Source of the DNA: a virus
Length of the DNA stretch: 34,103 bases
IMG/VR virus record: IMGVR_UViG_3300046787_000307
Span: 1 to 34,103 of that record
Strand: one strand, 5' to 3'
Shown: positions 24,294-29,911 of the stretch, piece by piece
How positions within the stretch are numbered: the stretch's first letter is position 1
How the letters are laid out: the number at the start of each line of letters is the position of its first letter
Notes under the pieces: generated by a model
Databases searched by the model: none
Told to the model about the DNA's origin: nothing
The model's input: only the letters and a program-made list of their open reading frames with translations
Program-made: the position numbers and the translations under genes

Positions 24294-24337
24294 TATTATG
24301 TAGTATAATTTAAAAATACATTGATTAGTAGTATAAT
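24282..24337 (+). promoter_or_regulatory. Tandem promoters for the holin/lysozyme genes
   Basis: P1 is TTGAAT (24282-24287), 16 nt, TATAAT (24304-24309). P2 has TATAAT (24332-24337) with a weak TTTAAA (24309-24314) 17 nt upstream. A stem-loop at 24345-24357 begins 7 nt after P2's -10. Confidence 0.6.
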
Positions 24338-24344
24338 TAACTAA

Positions 24345-24357
24345 GACCCGAAAGGTC
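24345..24357 (+). other. 5'-terminal stem-loop of the holin mRNA
   Basis: GACC (24345-24348) pairs with GGTC (24354-24357) around CGAAA. It should lie at or one base from the 5' end of the P2 transcript and 10 nt before the holin ATG. It may protect the mRNA end or tune translation. Confidence 0.5.
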
Positions 24358-24367
24358 ATTTATAAAT

Positions 24368-24532
24368 ATGAAAAATTGGTATCAAAGTAAAACAGTATGG
24401 ATAGCAATACTAACTATCGCAGTTGGTATTCTAAGCTTCATACAAGCAAATCCTCAGATAGGTGTATTAGCAACTGTAATAGGTTCACTAAACATTATTC
24501 TAAGATTTGCCACAACTACTTCAATAAAGTAG
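24368..24532 (+). CDS. Holin (54 aa)
   Basis: The N-terminus KNWYQSKTVWIAILTIAVG is like the SKTVW-AI start of many small phage holins. Two hydrophobic helices lie at about residues 10-26 and 31-47, separated by QANPQ, followed by a short Arg/Thr/Lys tail. It should open the membrane for the endolysin and transglycosylase. It lies directly before the muralytic gene and follows tandem promoters and a stem-loop. Length is short but typical of two-helix holins. Confidence 0.82.
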   Translation: MKNWYQSKTVWIAILTIAVGILSFIQANPQIGVLATVIGSLNIILRFATTTSIK

Positions 24533-24538
24533 CGTTTA

Positions 24539-24553
24539 CCCTTTCGTAAAGGG
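24539..24553 (+). other. Stem-loop between holin and lysozyme genes
   Basis: CCCTTT (24539-24544) pairs with AAAGGG (24548-24553) around CGT, ending 5 nt before the ATG at 24559. No T-run follows. It is placed to restrict ribosome access to the lysozyme start. Confidence 0.5.
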
Positions 24554-24558
24554 ATATT

Positions 24559-25035
24559 ATGAATAAAAAAATATTCGCTTTATCTATCCTCGGAGCAATA
24601 GTGTTTCTTTGGATAGCAATAGCATTCAGTCAAGAAAAAGGAGAAAATCCTGTAATTGAAACTAAGGAACTCTCGGTATGGGAATTGGCTAGTATTTCAG
24701 CAATGAGATTTGGTCAAGACCCTGTACTGATAAATAAAATAATAATGTGCGAAAGTGGTGGTCGTGTATTACCCCATGACGGGAACAGAGGAGTAAATGC
24801 TACTGGAATACATGATAAATCGTTCAATTATTGGTTGCCTGAATATGTAAAAGAGACAGGTGAACAATTAGACATAACCACGATGTATGGACAAGTTACT
24901 ATGCTTGCTTGGAGATTCTCTAAAGGAGAAAAAGCTAGAGAAGCATGGACGAGTTATAGAGCAATCAAAAATGGTGGTACTTATGCCTTTTACTCAACTT
25001 TGCTTAAAAAGCATTTCGTGGTAAAATGCAGTTAG
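24559..25035 (+). CDS. Membrane-anchored lytic transglycosylase / lysozyme-like enzyme (158 aa)
   Basis: A signal-anchor helix covers about residues 4-23. The mature part has the SLT/goose-lysozyme-like motif IIMCESGG with the likely catalytic E65, then GVNATGIHDKSFNYW and a C-terminal AWRFSKG, WTSYRAIKNGG block typical of such folds. It probably cleaves glycan strands after export or from the membrane. With the peptidase endolysin this gives two different wall-cutting activities in one lysis region. Confidence 0.78.
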   Translation: MNKKIFALSILGAIVFLWIAIAFSQEKGENPVIETKELSVWELASISAMRFGQDPVLINKIIMCESGGRVLPHDGNRGVNATGIHDKSFNYWLPEYVKETGEQLDITTMYGQVTMLAWRFSKGEKAREAWTSYRAIKNGGTYAFYSTLLKKHFVVKCS

Positions 25036-25065
25036 TTCATTGTAAACTTGGGGCTGAATATAAAC

Positions 25066-25455
25066 ATGAAGAAGACAAATCTAAAATGGCGATTGAGTAA
25101 GTTGCCATCCTCTGAGGAGGTTCTAGCTCTCATCAAAGATGGAGTTATTACTAAAGAAGAAGGAAAAGAAATATTATTCAGCGAAGAGACAGAGGAAACA
25201 AAATCCATAACTGACTTGCAGTCAGAGATTAAGTTCCTCAAAGAACTCGTAGAAAGGTTGTCAAGCAATAGAAATCAAATCGTTGAAACAATCAAAATAA
25301 TTGAAAAACCATACTACCAAAAACCATGGTATCAACCATACTACTACTGGCAGAATCAAGACAACATCGTGTTGTGTTCCAATGGAAGCACTATCCTAGG
25401 AGCAGATTCAAATGTAACAAATTTATCAGCATCTAGTTTTTCACAAATTAGTTAA
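25066..25455 (+). CDS. Conserved phage protein, helical N-terminus, Tyr/Trp-rich linker (129 aa)
   Basis: I prefer the ATG at 25066 to an upstream TTG at 25048. The block WRLSKLPSSEEVLALIKDG, then ITKEEGKEILFSEE, and a helix (DLQSEIKFLKELVERLSSN) recur, as I recall, in uncharacterised phage proteins near lysis or tail genes. After that comes a Pro/Tyr/Trp-rich stretch (KPYYQKPWYQPYYYW) and a polar C-terminus, perhaps an exposed virion segment. Function unknown. Confidence 0.72.
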   Translation: MKKTNLKWRLSKLPSSEEVLALIKDGVITKEEGKEILFSEETEETKSITDLQSEIKFLKELVERLSSNRNQIVETIKIIEKPYYQKPWYQPYYYWQNQDNIVLCSNGSTILGADSNVTNLSASSFSQIS

Positions 25456-25483
25456 TTTAAAATAGCCCCAAGTTTTCAGTGAA

Positions 25484-25512
25484 TTACAAACTAAAGTTTG
25501 ATGTGCTATACT
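25484..25512 (+). promoter_or_regulatory. Promoter of small RNA 25519-25607
   Basis: TTACAA (25484-25489), a 17-nt spacer and TATACT (25507-25512). The hairpin GCC-GAAA-GGC starts 6 nt later, at the predicted +1. Confidence 0.65.
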
Positions 25513-25518
25513 ACTGAA

Positions 25519-25607
25519 GCCGAAAGGCAAACAAATTTCATATATGTTTTTATGGTAGTTTCATAAATACTCGTACATAGATTATCCCCTTTTGGGGATT
25601 TTCTATT
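25519..25607 (+). ncRNA. Small RNA between a promoter and an intrinsic terminator
   Basis: The predicted transcript starts with the stem-loop GCC-GAAA-GGC (25519-25528), continues through about 55 AT-rich nt with no ORF longer than five codons, and ends at terminator ATCCCC/GGGGAT (25584-25589/25594-25599) plus a T-rich tail. Two tiny overlapping ORFs starting with ATG lie at about 25544-25564. A trans-acting RNA or a decoy is possible. It is roughly 90 nt and I recognise no family. Confidence 0.5.
25584..25607 (+). terminator. Intrinsic terminator with a TTTT loop
   Basis: ATCCCC (25584-25589) pairs with GGGGAT (25594-25599), followed by TTTCTATTT. The 3' arm contains TTGGGG, which doubles as the -35 of the next promoter. 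Confidence 0.75.
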
Positions 25608-25620
25608 TACATGACATAAT
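25592..25620 (+). promoter_or_regulatory. Promoter embedded in a terminator, leaderless GTG gene
   Basis: TTGGGG (25592-25597), a 17-nt spacer and CATAAT (25615-25620), with a GTG start codon 6 nt later at 25627. The spacing matches the other leaderless promoters of the window. Confidence 0.5.
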
Positions 25621-25626
25621 TGTGTA

Positions 25627-25824
25627 GTGAAATACTCTTTCATATCAAAAAGTGAATTAGAACAACAAAAACTAGAAAGACTACAAGCAGAATGTCTACA
25701 CATTGAGATAATTAAAATACAGCATGGGAAGTTTTGGTACACAAAATGTAAATGTTGCTCCCTTATAACCGATTCAGACCACATACACTCCGACATTATC
25801 CACACCGAAACATTGATTGACTAA
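25627..25824 (+). CDS. Small Cys/His protein with GTG start (65 aa)
   Basis: The ORF has a plausible helical N-terminus (SKSELEQQKLERLQAECLHIEI), a CKCC pair and several His near the end, perhaps one metal site. It has no Shine-Dalgarno. The start was chosen because the GTG lies 6 nt after a -10 box. Its 3' end contains the exact DnaA-type box 25796-25804. No family is recognised. The gene could be spurious if the region is mainly regulatory RNA. Confidence 0.45.
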   Translation: MKYSFISKSELEQQKLERLQAECLHIEIIKIQHGKFWYTKCKCCSLITDSDHIHSDIIHTETLID

Positions 25825-25841
25825 TGTAAAGATACTATACT
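25796..25841 (+). promoter_or_regulatory. Promoter with exact DnaA-type box for the 25848 RNA
   Basis: TTATCCACA (25796-25804) lies 8 nt upstream of -35 TTGATT (25813-25818). A 17-nt spacer leads to TATACT (25836-25841). Predicted +1 is about 25848, and no ORF with support follows before the terminator. Confidence 0.7.
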
Positions 25842-25847
25842 TAATAT

Positions 25848-26004
25848 ATCAGCGTGGGTTCATAGCGAGACGAATTTGTGCTGTTGTTCTTTGCTTCTTC
25901 TCAACTCAATAAAATTATTTTTTTCTGAATACAAGATAGTCGATAAGACACTTACCTGTCATCTCCTCGCTAGCAAAAACACCACCTTATTGAAGTGGTG
26001 TTTT
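25848..26004 (+). ncRNA. Structured small RNA of about 157 nt
   Basis: It is bounded by a good promoter and a strong terminator. TAGCGAG (25863-25869) pairs with CTCGCTA (25966-25972), closing a large domain. Within it, AGAT/ATCT (25934-25937/25961-25964) and GACA/TGTC (25947-25950/25957-25960) form a second helix. A long closed irregular domain is loosely like 6S RNA, but I see no proof of that. A 63-codon ORF across it is Cys/Leu-rich and runs through the terminator, so I do not accept it as a gene. Confidence 0.6.
25976..26004 (+). terminator. Strong intrinsic terminator
   Basis: AAAACACCAC (25976-25985) pairs perfectly with GTGGTGTTTT (25995-26004) around 9 nt. It ends the structured RNA 25848-26004. 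Confidence 0.88.
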
Positions 26005-26089
26005 GTTATGAATATTCTAAATTGCTCTGAGGAGATTTTATATACGATAGGTCTCAAAAACGCTTGAGCAGGACTAGCCTACATTTACA

Positions 26090-26119
26090 TTGACGAATAT
26101 ATACCACACATATTACAAT
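26090..26119 (+). promoter_or_regulatory. Promoter of the zinc-ribbon/HNH pair, near-leaderless
   Basis: TTGACG (26090-26095), an 18-nt spacer and TACAAT (26114-26119). The ATG at 26127 follows after 7 nt. Confidence 0.72.
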
Positions 26120-26126
26120 ATACAAG

Positions 26127-26234
26127 ATGGTTAAAAATAAATGCTTTAAATGTAATAGAAAATTCACTAGACATAGAAAACAAAAGTATTGCAGTAAACT
26201 CTGTGCTAATCAAAATAACAAATTAACTAAATGA
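26127..26234 (+). CDS. 35-residue zinc-ribbon protein
   Basis: The tiny protein carries CFKC (6-9) and YCSKLC (about 22-26), the Cys pattern of a single zinc knuckle, on a very basic background. The start is supported by the promoter geometry and the end by an ATGA overlap with the HNH gene at 26231, which indicates translational coupling. It may bind nucleic acid as a partner of the HNH protein. Confidence 0.68.
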   Translation: MVKNKCFKCNRKFTRHRKQKYCSKLCANQNNKLTK

Positions 26235-26599
26235 AAAAGAAATCTCAAAAACAATGCGATGCACTCCTAACTCCTCTGGTAAAACTGAAACATCCAGTTT
26301 GTCTACTTCGAGGTCATACTCCAAACTGCACTTACAACACAGAAGTCGCACACCACCATGTCCACAAATCAAAGAGTCTCATACTCCGATATAATCTCGA
26401 CAATCTAATACCTCTTTGCAATCACTGTCACCTCATGCTCCACTGCAACGAAAGTTTTTGGGCTTCTAAAATTGTTCAAATAAAAGGGGTAGAATGGTTC
26501 AATAAACTTGAATTAGAAAAAAATCAAATAATGAAACCAAATTACGACGCCATATATGAGAGACTCCAAGAACAAACAAGAGTCGCTAATCTTTGGTAG
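26231..26599 (+). CDS. NinG/Rap-like HNH protein (122 aa)
   Basis: After a Lys-rich start the protein has C24 and C33 flanking a loop, the HNH centre VAHHHVHKS (39-47), an NLDNLIPLCNHCH block (N58, C63, C66, H67) and a helical C-terminus. This zinc-HNH layout is used by the NinG/Rap family, which cut branched recombination intermediates in lambdoid phages. Given the recombination genes elsewhere, a Holliday-junction or replication-fork nuclease is plausible. A generic HNH nuclease is the alternative. Confidence 0.72.
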   Translation: MKKKSQKQCDALLTPLVKLKHPVCLLRGHTPNCTYNTEVAHHHVHKSKSLILRYNLDNLIPLCNHCHLMLHCNESFWASKIVQIKGVEWFNKLELEKNQIMKPNYDAIYERLQEQTRVANLW

Positions 26600-26645
26600 T
26601 TTTCCCCAGATAACCCTACCCTATTGAGTATGGAAATAGTATAAT
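26600..26645 (+). promoter_or_regulatory. Promoter with DnaA-like box, near-leaderless
   Basis: TTTTCCCCA (26600-26608) follows the TAG stop directly and lies 40 nt upstream of TATAAT (26640-26645). The only -35-like hexamer, TTGAGT (26624-26629), is too close, so an activator may be needed. The ATG at 26654 is 8 nt after the -10. Confidence 0.55.
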
Positions 26646-26653
26646 AAAAGTAT

Positions 26654-26818
26654 ATGAAAATGATAAAAGCACTAACGATAACTTTGGTAGTATGTATTCT
26701 AATAAATATGCGTTTTAATTACACAACGGGTTTTTTTCACTATTTTGGATTGTTAGGTTTTTGGATGATGGGTTATATGATAGGAGAATATTGCTTTAAA
26801 GTTTTATATAAAAAATAA
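26654..26818 (+). CDS. Two-helix membrane protein (54 aa)
   Basis: Hydrophobic segments at about residues 4-18 and 29-46 predict two membrane helices joined by a short loop (NMRFNYTTG). The stop overlaps the next ATG (TAATG at 26816-26820), so it is coupled to the following gene. No family is recognised. Confidence 0.6.
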   Translation: MKMIKALTITLVVCILINMRFNYTTGFFHYFGLLGFWMMGYMIGEYCFKVLYKK

Positions 26819-27195
26819 TGCTCAAAGCTTTCTTCAAAATAGAAATACCGAAAGAAACAAAACCACTTTCAGAAAGAGAAAAGCGTTGGATTGTTCAACG
26901 AGAAATCTTCGCCGATATTGAAAAAGAAGACCTACGAATAACAAACAGACCACGATATATAACATTTCTAAAAAGATATAAACTCCGACATAATCCTGAA
27001 AGTATAAAACTATGGAAAAAGAACAAGGATAAAGACTGTAAGAAAATCAATCAAATGAATAAAAAGAGTTTTGGCTTCTTCACTTCCCACCTAAAACTAG
27101 ATGATTTGTTCTTTATTAAGAGTGTAATAAATGACAAATTGGTACGCGGTGAGTCGCCGACAATGTATGTATTAAGTTTGAGTAAGAATATATGA
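26818..27195 (+). CDS. Basic hypothetical protein preceding RNA ligase (125 aa)
   Basis: The protein is very basic and helical, with alternating charges (SEREKRWIVQREIFADIEKEDLR, KLWKKNKDKDCKK). It starts at the stop of the membrane-protein gene and its end overlaps the RNA ligase start (ATGA at 27192-27195). The three genes therefore form one coupled unit. No catalytic motif is seen. A nucleic-acid-binding partner of the ligase is only a guess. Confidence 0.65.
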   Translation: MLKAFFKIEIPKETKPLSEREKRWIVQREIFADIEKEDLRITNRPRYITFLKRYKLRHNPESIKLWKKNKDKDCKKINQMNKKSFGFFTSHLKLDDLFFIKSVINDKLVRGESPTMYVLSLSKNI

Positions 27196-28226
27196 AATTC
27201 AATATAGATAGAAAAAAATATATAGATAGTGGGCTAGTTGATGAGAAAGAACATCCATCACTTCCCCTTTTTCTTTATAATTACACACAGGAGTGCCAGT
27301 TTGGAAAACATTGGGACGAGACTACACTTATGTGCAGGGGTCTTGTGGTTGAAAAAGGTACCAATGAGGTAATAGCAAAACCATTCAATAAGTTTTTCAA
27401 CTATGAAGAACACTTAGTAAATGGAGACAGTTTGCCAGATGAAACACCTATTGTTTATCCAAAGTTTGACGGCTCACTTGGTATTATGTTTTTTTATGGT
27501 GGAAAATGGTACATATCAACAAGAGGTAGTTTCACTTCAGACCAAGCTATTTGGGCTATGACTTTTATAAATCAGCCAGATATTTACCAATGGACAGAAA
27601 AGTTAGATAAAAGCAAGACTCATTTATTTGAAATAATCTACCCAGAGAACCGTATCGTAGTTTCTTATGGTTACAGAAAAGAATTAGTTCACCTAGCTTC
27701 AGTTGATAATCAGACTGGAAAAACCGAAAAACCAGATAGTTACTTTCCTATGGCTTCGGAAATACCTTTTACATCTTATGAACAGTTGAAAGGATTGAAC
27801 CTACAAAATGAGGAGGGTTTCGTACTGTGGTTTCCAAACTCAGATTTTCGGGTAAAAATAAAATTTGAAGACTATGTGAAGCTCCACAAAATAATGACTG
27901 GTCTATCCCAAATCGGTATATGGGAAATGCTTAGAGATAGTAAAAACCCTTTTGCGCAAGATATACCAGATGAAATGCTTGCATGGCTTAGTGGTATTGT
28001 AGACGACCTAAAAGAGAAGTTTGAAACAATACGAAATACAGCAGAGGAAACATTTACTGAAGCTATTAAGTTTCCTATACGAAAAGACCAAGCACTGGTT
28101 ATCAGTAAATCAAAATACCCTGGTATAGCTTTTAGTATGCTCGACAATAAAAACTATAGTGACGCTATTTGGAAAATGATTCGACCAAAAGGAAGTTATA
28201 CATTCAAGAGAGATATTGACTCTTAG
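27192..28226 (+). CDS. RNA ligase, T4 Rnl1-like nucleotidyltransferase (344 aa)
   Basis: The covalent ligase motifs are present in order: CRGLVVE with R49 upstream, the AMP-accepting K91 in KFDG (motif I), HLFEIIYPENRIVVSY with E147 (motif III/IIIa), EEGFVLWF at 207-213 (motif IV) and VKIKFEDYVKL at 221-231 (motif V, K222/K224). The N-terminal and C-terminal helical parts agree with the Rnl1 type that seals 5'-phosphate and 3'-OH RNA ends, typically to repair tRNAs cut by host defence. No polynucleotide kinase/phosphatase partner is in the genome. Fifty-four nt after its stop lies the small pseudoknotted RNA. Confidence 0.88.
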   Translation: MKFNIDRKKYIDSGLVDEKEHPSLPLFLYNYTQECQFGKHWDETTLMCRGLVVEKGTNEVIAKPFNKFFNYEEHLVNGDSLPDETPIVYPKFDGSLGIMFFYGGKWYISTRGSFTSDQAIWAMTFINQPDIYQWTEKLDKSKTHLFEIIYPENRIVVSYGYRKELVHLASVDNQTGKTEKPDSYFPMASEIPFTSYEQLKGLNLQNEEGFVLWFPNSDFRVKIKFEDYVKLHKIMTGLSQIGIWEMLRDSKNPFAQDIPDEMLAWLSGIVDDLKEKFETIRNTAEETFTEAIKFPIRKDQALVISKSKYPGIAFSMLDNKNYSDAIWKMIRPKGSYTFKRDIDS

Positions 28227-28274
28227 TTTTCCCCACAATAAAGACTTGACACAATAATAGGGGTCTAATATACT
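28227..28274 (+). promoter_or_regulatory. Promoter with DnaA-like box for RNA 28281-28377
   Basis: TTTTCCCCA (28227-28235) follows the ligase TAG stop directly. The consensus -35 TTGACA (28246-28251), a 17-nt spacer and TATACT (28269-28274) form a strong promoter. The stem-loop at 28281 begins 6 nt later. Confidence 0.82.
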
Positions 28275-28280
28275 TACTTT

Positions 28281-28377
28281 GTAATAGAAATATTACGGCG
28301 GATGACTCTCGAAATGGAGAAATACCTTTAGGGAGAGTCCTCAGAGCAATCTGGGAACTCCGCCTAAGGGTTTTTTT
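28281..28377 (+). ncRNA. Compact pseudoknotted three-way-junction RNA
   Basis: It starts with the perfect hairpin GTAATA-GAAA-TATTAC (28281-28296). P1 is GGCGGA/TCCGCC (28297-28302/28359-28364). P2 is GACTCTC/GAGAGTC (28304-28310/28333-28339). P3 is CTCAGA-GCAA-TCTGGG (28340-28355). The P2 loop contains CCTTTA (28325-28330), which can pair with TAAGGG (28365-28370) to make a pseudoknot, immediately followed by seven Ts (28371-28377). If P1 opens, the pairing extends to CCTTTAGG/CCTAAGGG. The fold therefore couples tertiary structure to termination. It may be a stand-alone small RNA or a ligand-responsive attenuator. I do not recognise its class. Confidence 0.7.
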
Positions 28378-28724
28378 GTTAAAACTTTAGGCAATCATTC
28401 TGAAAATTCAATAAGAGAAGTCGGTTACCTTGGCTTACGACTTGAAAAATACTATAGACAATAAAAGGTTGGATAATTTGTTAGTTTATGAATACTAGAG
28501 GGTAGCGTTTCCCTTTCGTCCTCTAGCCTGATAAGCTCGCAATTTATTTTAATCAAATGACTTTTTAAGTTTAAACATCGTGCCTGATTGCCACACACAG
28601 GAACTAGATGAAAAGGAGTAAGACAGGTAGTCTCCACTTAGTTAAGTATCCCTCTTGTAGATAAATAAAGACAAGTAGCCGTTCAGGTAAAAAGGGGTGT
28701 GGTGGATTAAAAGACAATAAACAT
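28378..28724 (+). other. AT-rich non-coding stretch with hairpins
   Basis: No supported gene lies here. AAGTCG/CGACTT (28418-28423/28438-28443) and CTAGAGG/CCTCTAG (28495-28501/28520-28526) are two perfect stems. The loop of the latter contains GTAGCGTTTCCCTTTCGT, nearly the sequence at 24529-24547. A highly AT-rich patch (about 28541-28575) and a G-rich patch (28692-28705) follow. It could hold further RNA or a replication origin. Confidence 0.5.
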
Positions 28725-28943
28725 ATGAATCAAGAAACAATACAAGAATATGCAAACGAAAATAATCTTGATGTAAAACCAATTCAAGATAATCACTACA
28801 GACTCGTCAATCAACAAGGAGAGTTTATTTGGGATATTTATTTTAAGAAAAACAAGAAAGGTAAAATCGTCAAAAACTCTGTACTTAATTGGAGAAAGAA
28901 TAAATGGTTTGTGGCGATGTCATTATCAGATTTACAAGAATAG
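28725..28943 (+). CDS. Hypothetical alpha/beta protein (72 aa)
   Basis: The protein has an N-terminal helix (NQETIQEYANENNLD), beta strands (HYRLVNQQGEFIWDIYFKK) and a basic middle. The alternating hydrophobic pattern looks like a folded soluble domain. Its TAG stop directly precedes a DnaA-like box. Its own promoter is not obvious, so it may be read from upstream. Function unknown. Confidence 0.65.
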   Translation: MNQETIQEYANENNLDVKPIQDNHYRLVNQQGEFIWDIYFKKNKKGKIVKNSVLNWRKNKWFVAMSLSDLQE

Positions 28944-28982
28944 TTTTCCCCAGTTGCATTGCCTATCGTTAGGGTATATAAT
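28944..28982 (+). promoter_or_regulatory. Promoter with DnaA-like box, leaderless
   Basis: TTTTCCCCA (28944-28952) directly follows a TAG stop. TTGCAT (28954-28959), a 17-nt spacer and TATAAT (28977-28982) follow. The ATG at 28989 is 6 nt after the -10. Confidence 0.8.
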
Positions 28983-28988
28983 TAAGGA

Positions 28989-29441
28989 ATGAATAATATA
29001 CAAGGAGAATGGAAAGAAGAAATATTAAAAGAATATAAATTAGTAATTAAGAAGGTTTCTGTAAATGGCGATAGTCCTTTGGTGATGCAAGAAATCATAA
29101 CAATAGATAATAAGTATGTAGGCGTATTAGATGACGCACAAATTAAAAGTCTTTTTAGTCAGGGAATTTTACCAGAAACAGATTTTAGAAATAATAGTGT
29201 AGTTTCAATAGGAAAATCATACAAAGACAATAGGTGGTATGGGTGGTCACATCGTGCTATGTGCGGATTTTCTATTGGAGATACAGTTAAGGAAGGTGAT
29301 TGTACTGCTAGTAGTGGTTGGACACAAGAATATCTAGCAAAAAATCCTGAAAAAGATTTATCACTACCAGTAGGTTTTGTAGCAAAAACAGATGAAGATG
29401 CAAAACGAATGGCAATAGCTTTCGCAGATAGTGTTTCTTAA
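28989..29441 (+). CDS. Conserved-looking hypothetical protein (150 aa)
   Basis: The C-terminal half has a distinctive block (YKDNRWYGWSHRAMCGFSIGD, EGDCTA, SGWTQEYL) and ends with FVAKTDEDAKRMAIAFADSVS. I recall similar WYGWSHRA segments from uncharacterised phage proteins. The N-terminal half is a beta-rich domain. No signal peptide or membrane segment. Transcription is from its own leaderless promoter, and 12 nt separate it from the next gene. Function unknown. Confidence 0.75.
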   Translation: MNNIQGEWKEEILKEYKLVIKKVSVNGDSPLVMQEIITIDNKYVGVLDDAQIKSLFSQGILPETDFRNNSVVSIGKSYKDNRWYGWSHRAMCGFSIGDTVKEGDCTASSGWTQEYLAKNPEKDLSLPVGFVAKTDEDAKRMAIAFADSVS

Positions 29442-29453
29442 AGGTTAAATAAT

Positions 29454-29699
29454 ATGAATAAATCAGCACAAGAATTGGGTAAAATTACAAGTAACAGAAA
29501 GAAGAAAACATCAGCCGAGAATGGTCGAAAAGCAAGTGAAATAAGAGCAAGGTTAACTATTTATGGGCATGAAGATATGTCTGATAAAGAATTTAAGTTT
29601 TTTAAGAAATGGATTACAGAAATCATAGGTAATACTGCAACCCATAATCGTGGCGACTTATCAAAAATATTCCGCCAAACACTTTATAAGTCCAACTAA
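29454..29699 (+). CDS. Small basic helical protein (81 aa)
   Basis: The N-terminus is rich in Lys, Ser and Ala (KTSAENGRKASEIRARL), the middle is acidic, and a helix (FKFFKKWITEIIG) precedes a basic tail. It follows the 150-aa gene closely and shares its transcript. DNA or RNA binding is possible from charge, but there is no motif. Confidence 0.55.
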   Translation: MNKSAQELGKITSNRKKKTSAENGRKASEIRARLTIYGHEDMSDKEFKFFKKWITEIIGNTATHNRGDLSKIFRQTLYKSN

Positions 29700-29746
29700 C
29701 CATAAGACTATATTAGATTAAACAGACTTAACACTAGAGTAGAGAT

Positions 29747-29911
29747 ATGAAGAAAGAAGAGAACAAAAAACCGCACGAAGTAGAAGACATTTGTCCTAAT
29801 TGTCATGGAGAAGGATATACATCTCAATATCATTCATACCCATGTAGAGAATGTGGCGGTACTGGTAAAATTATTTTTACTGAGGTTGGAAAAATATATG
29901 AAGTCTCTTAA
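29747..29911 (+). CDS. DnaJ-type zinc-finger microprotein (54 aa)
   Basis: The ORF contains CPNCHGEGY (16-24) and CRECGGTGK (33-41), the CxxCxGxG repeats of the DnaJ central zinc domain. No J-domain or peptide-binding domain is attached. A chaperone-mimic or nucleic-acid-binding role is open. It overlaps the next gene by 14 nt. Confidence 0.75.
   Translation: MKKEENKKPHEVEDICPNCHGEGYTSQYHSYPCRECGGTGKIIFTEVGKIYEVS

Noticed and set aside
25876-26067. 63-codon ORF across the structured RNA
   Set aside because: It runs through a strong terminator, starts with a Cys/Leu run of low protein quality, and the complementary helices better explain the sequence.
28297-28370. Hammerhead or HDV-like ribozyme
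   Set aside because: GATGA and CGAAA look like hammerhead elements, but the required stem II is missing, and the P1/P2 order does not fit the HDV nested double pseudoknot.
28452-28637. - strand 61-codon ORF in the non-coding stretch
   Set aside because: It has no promoter or neighbours on that strand, and its codons coincide with hairpins. Probably chance.
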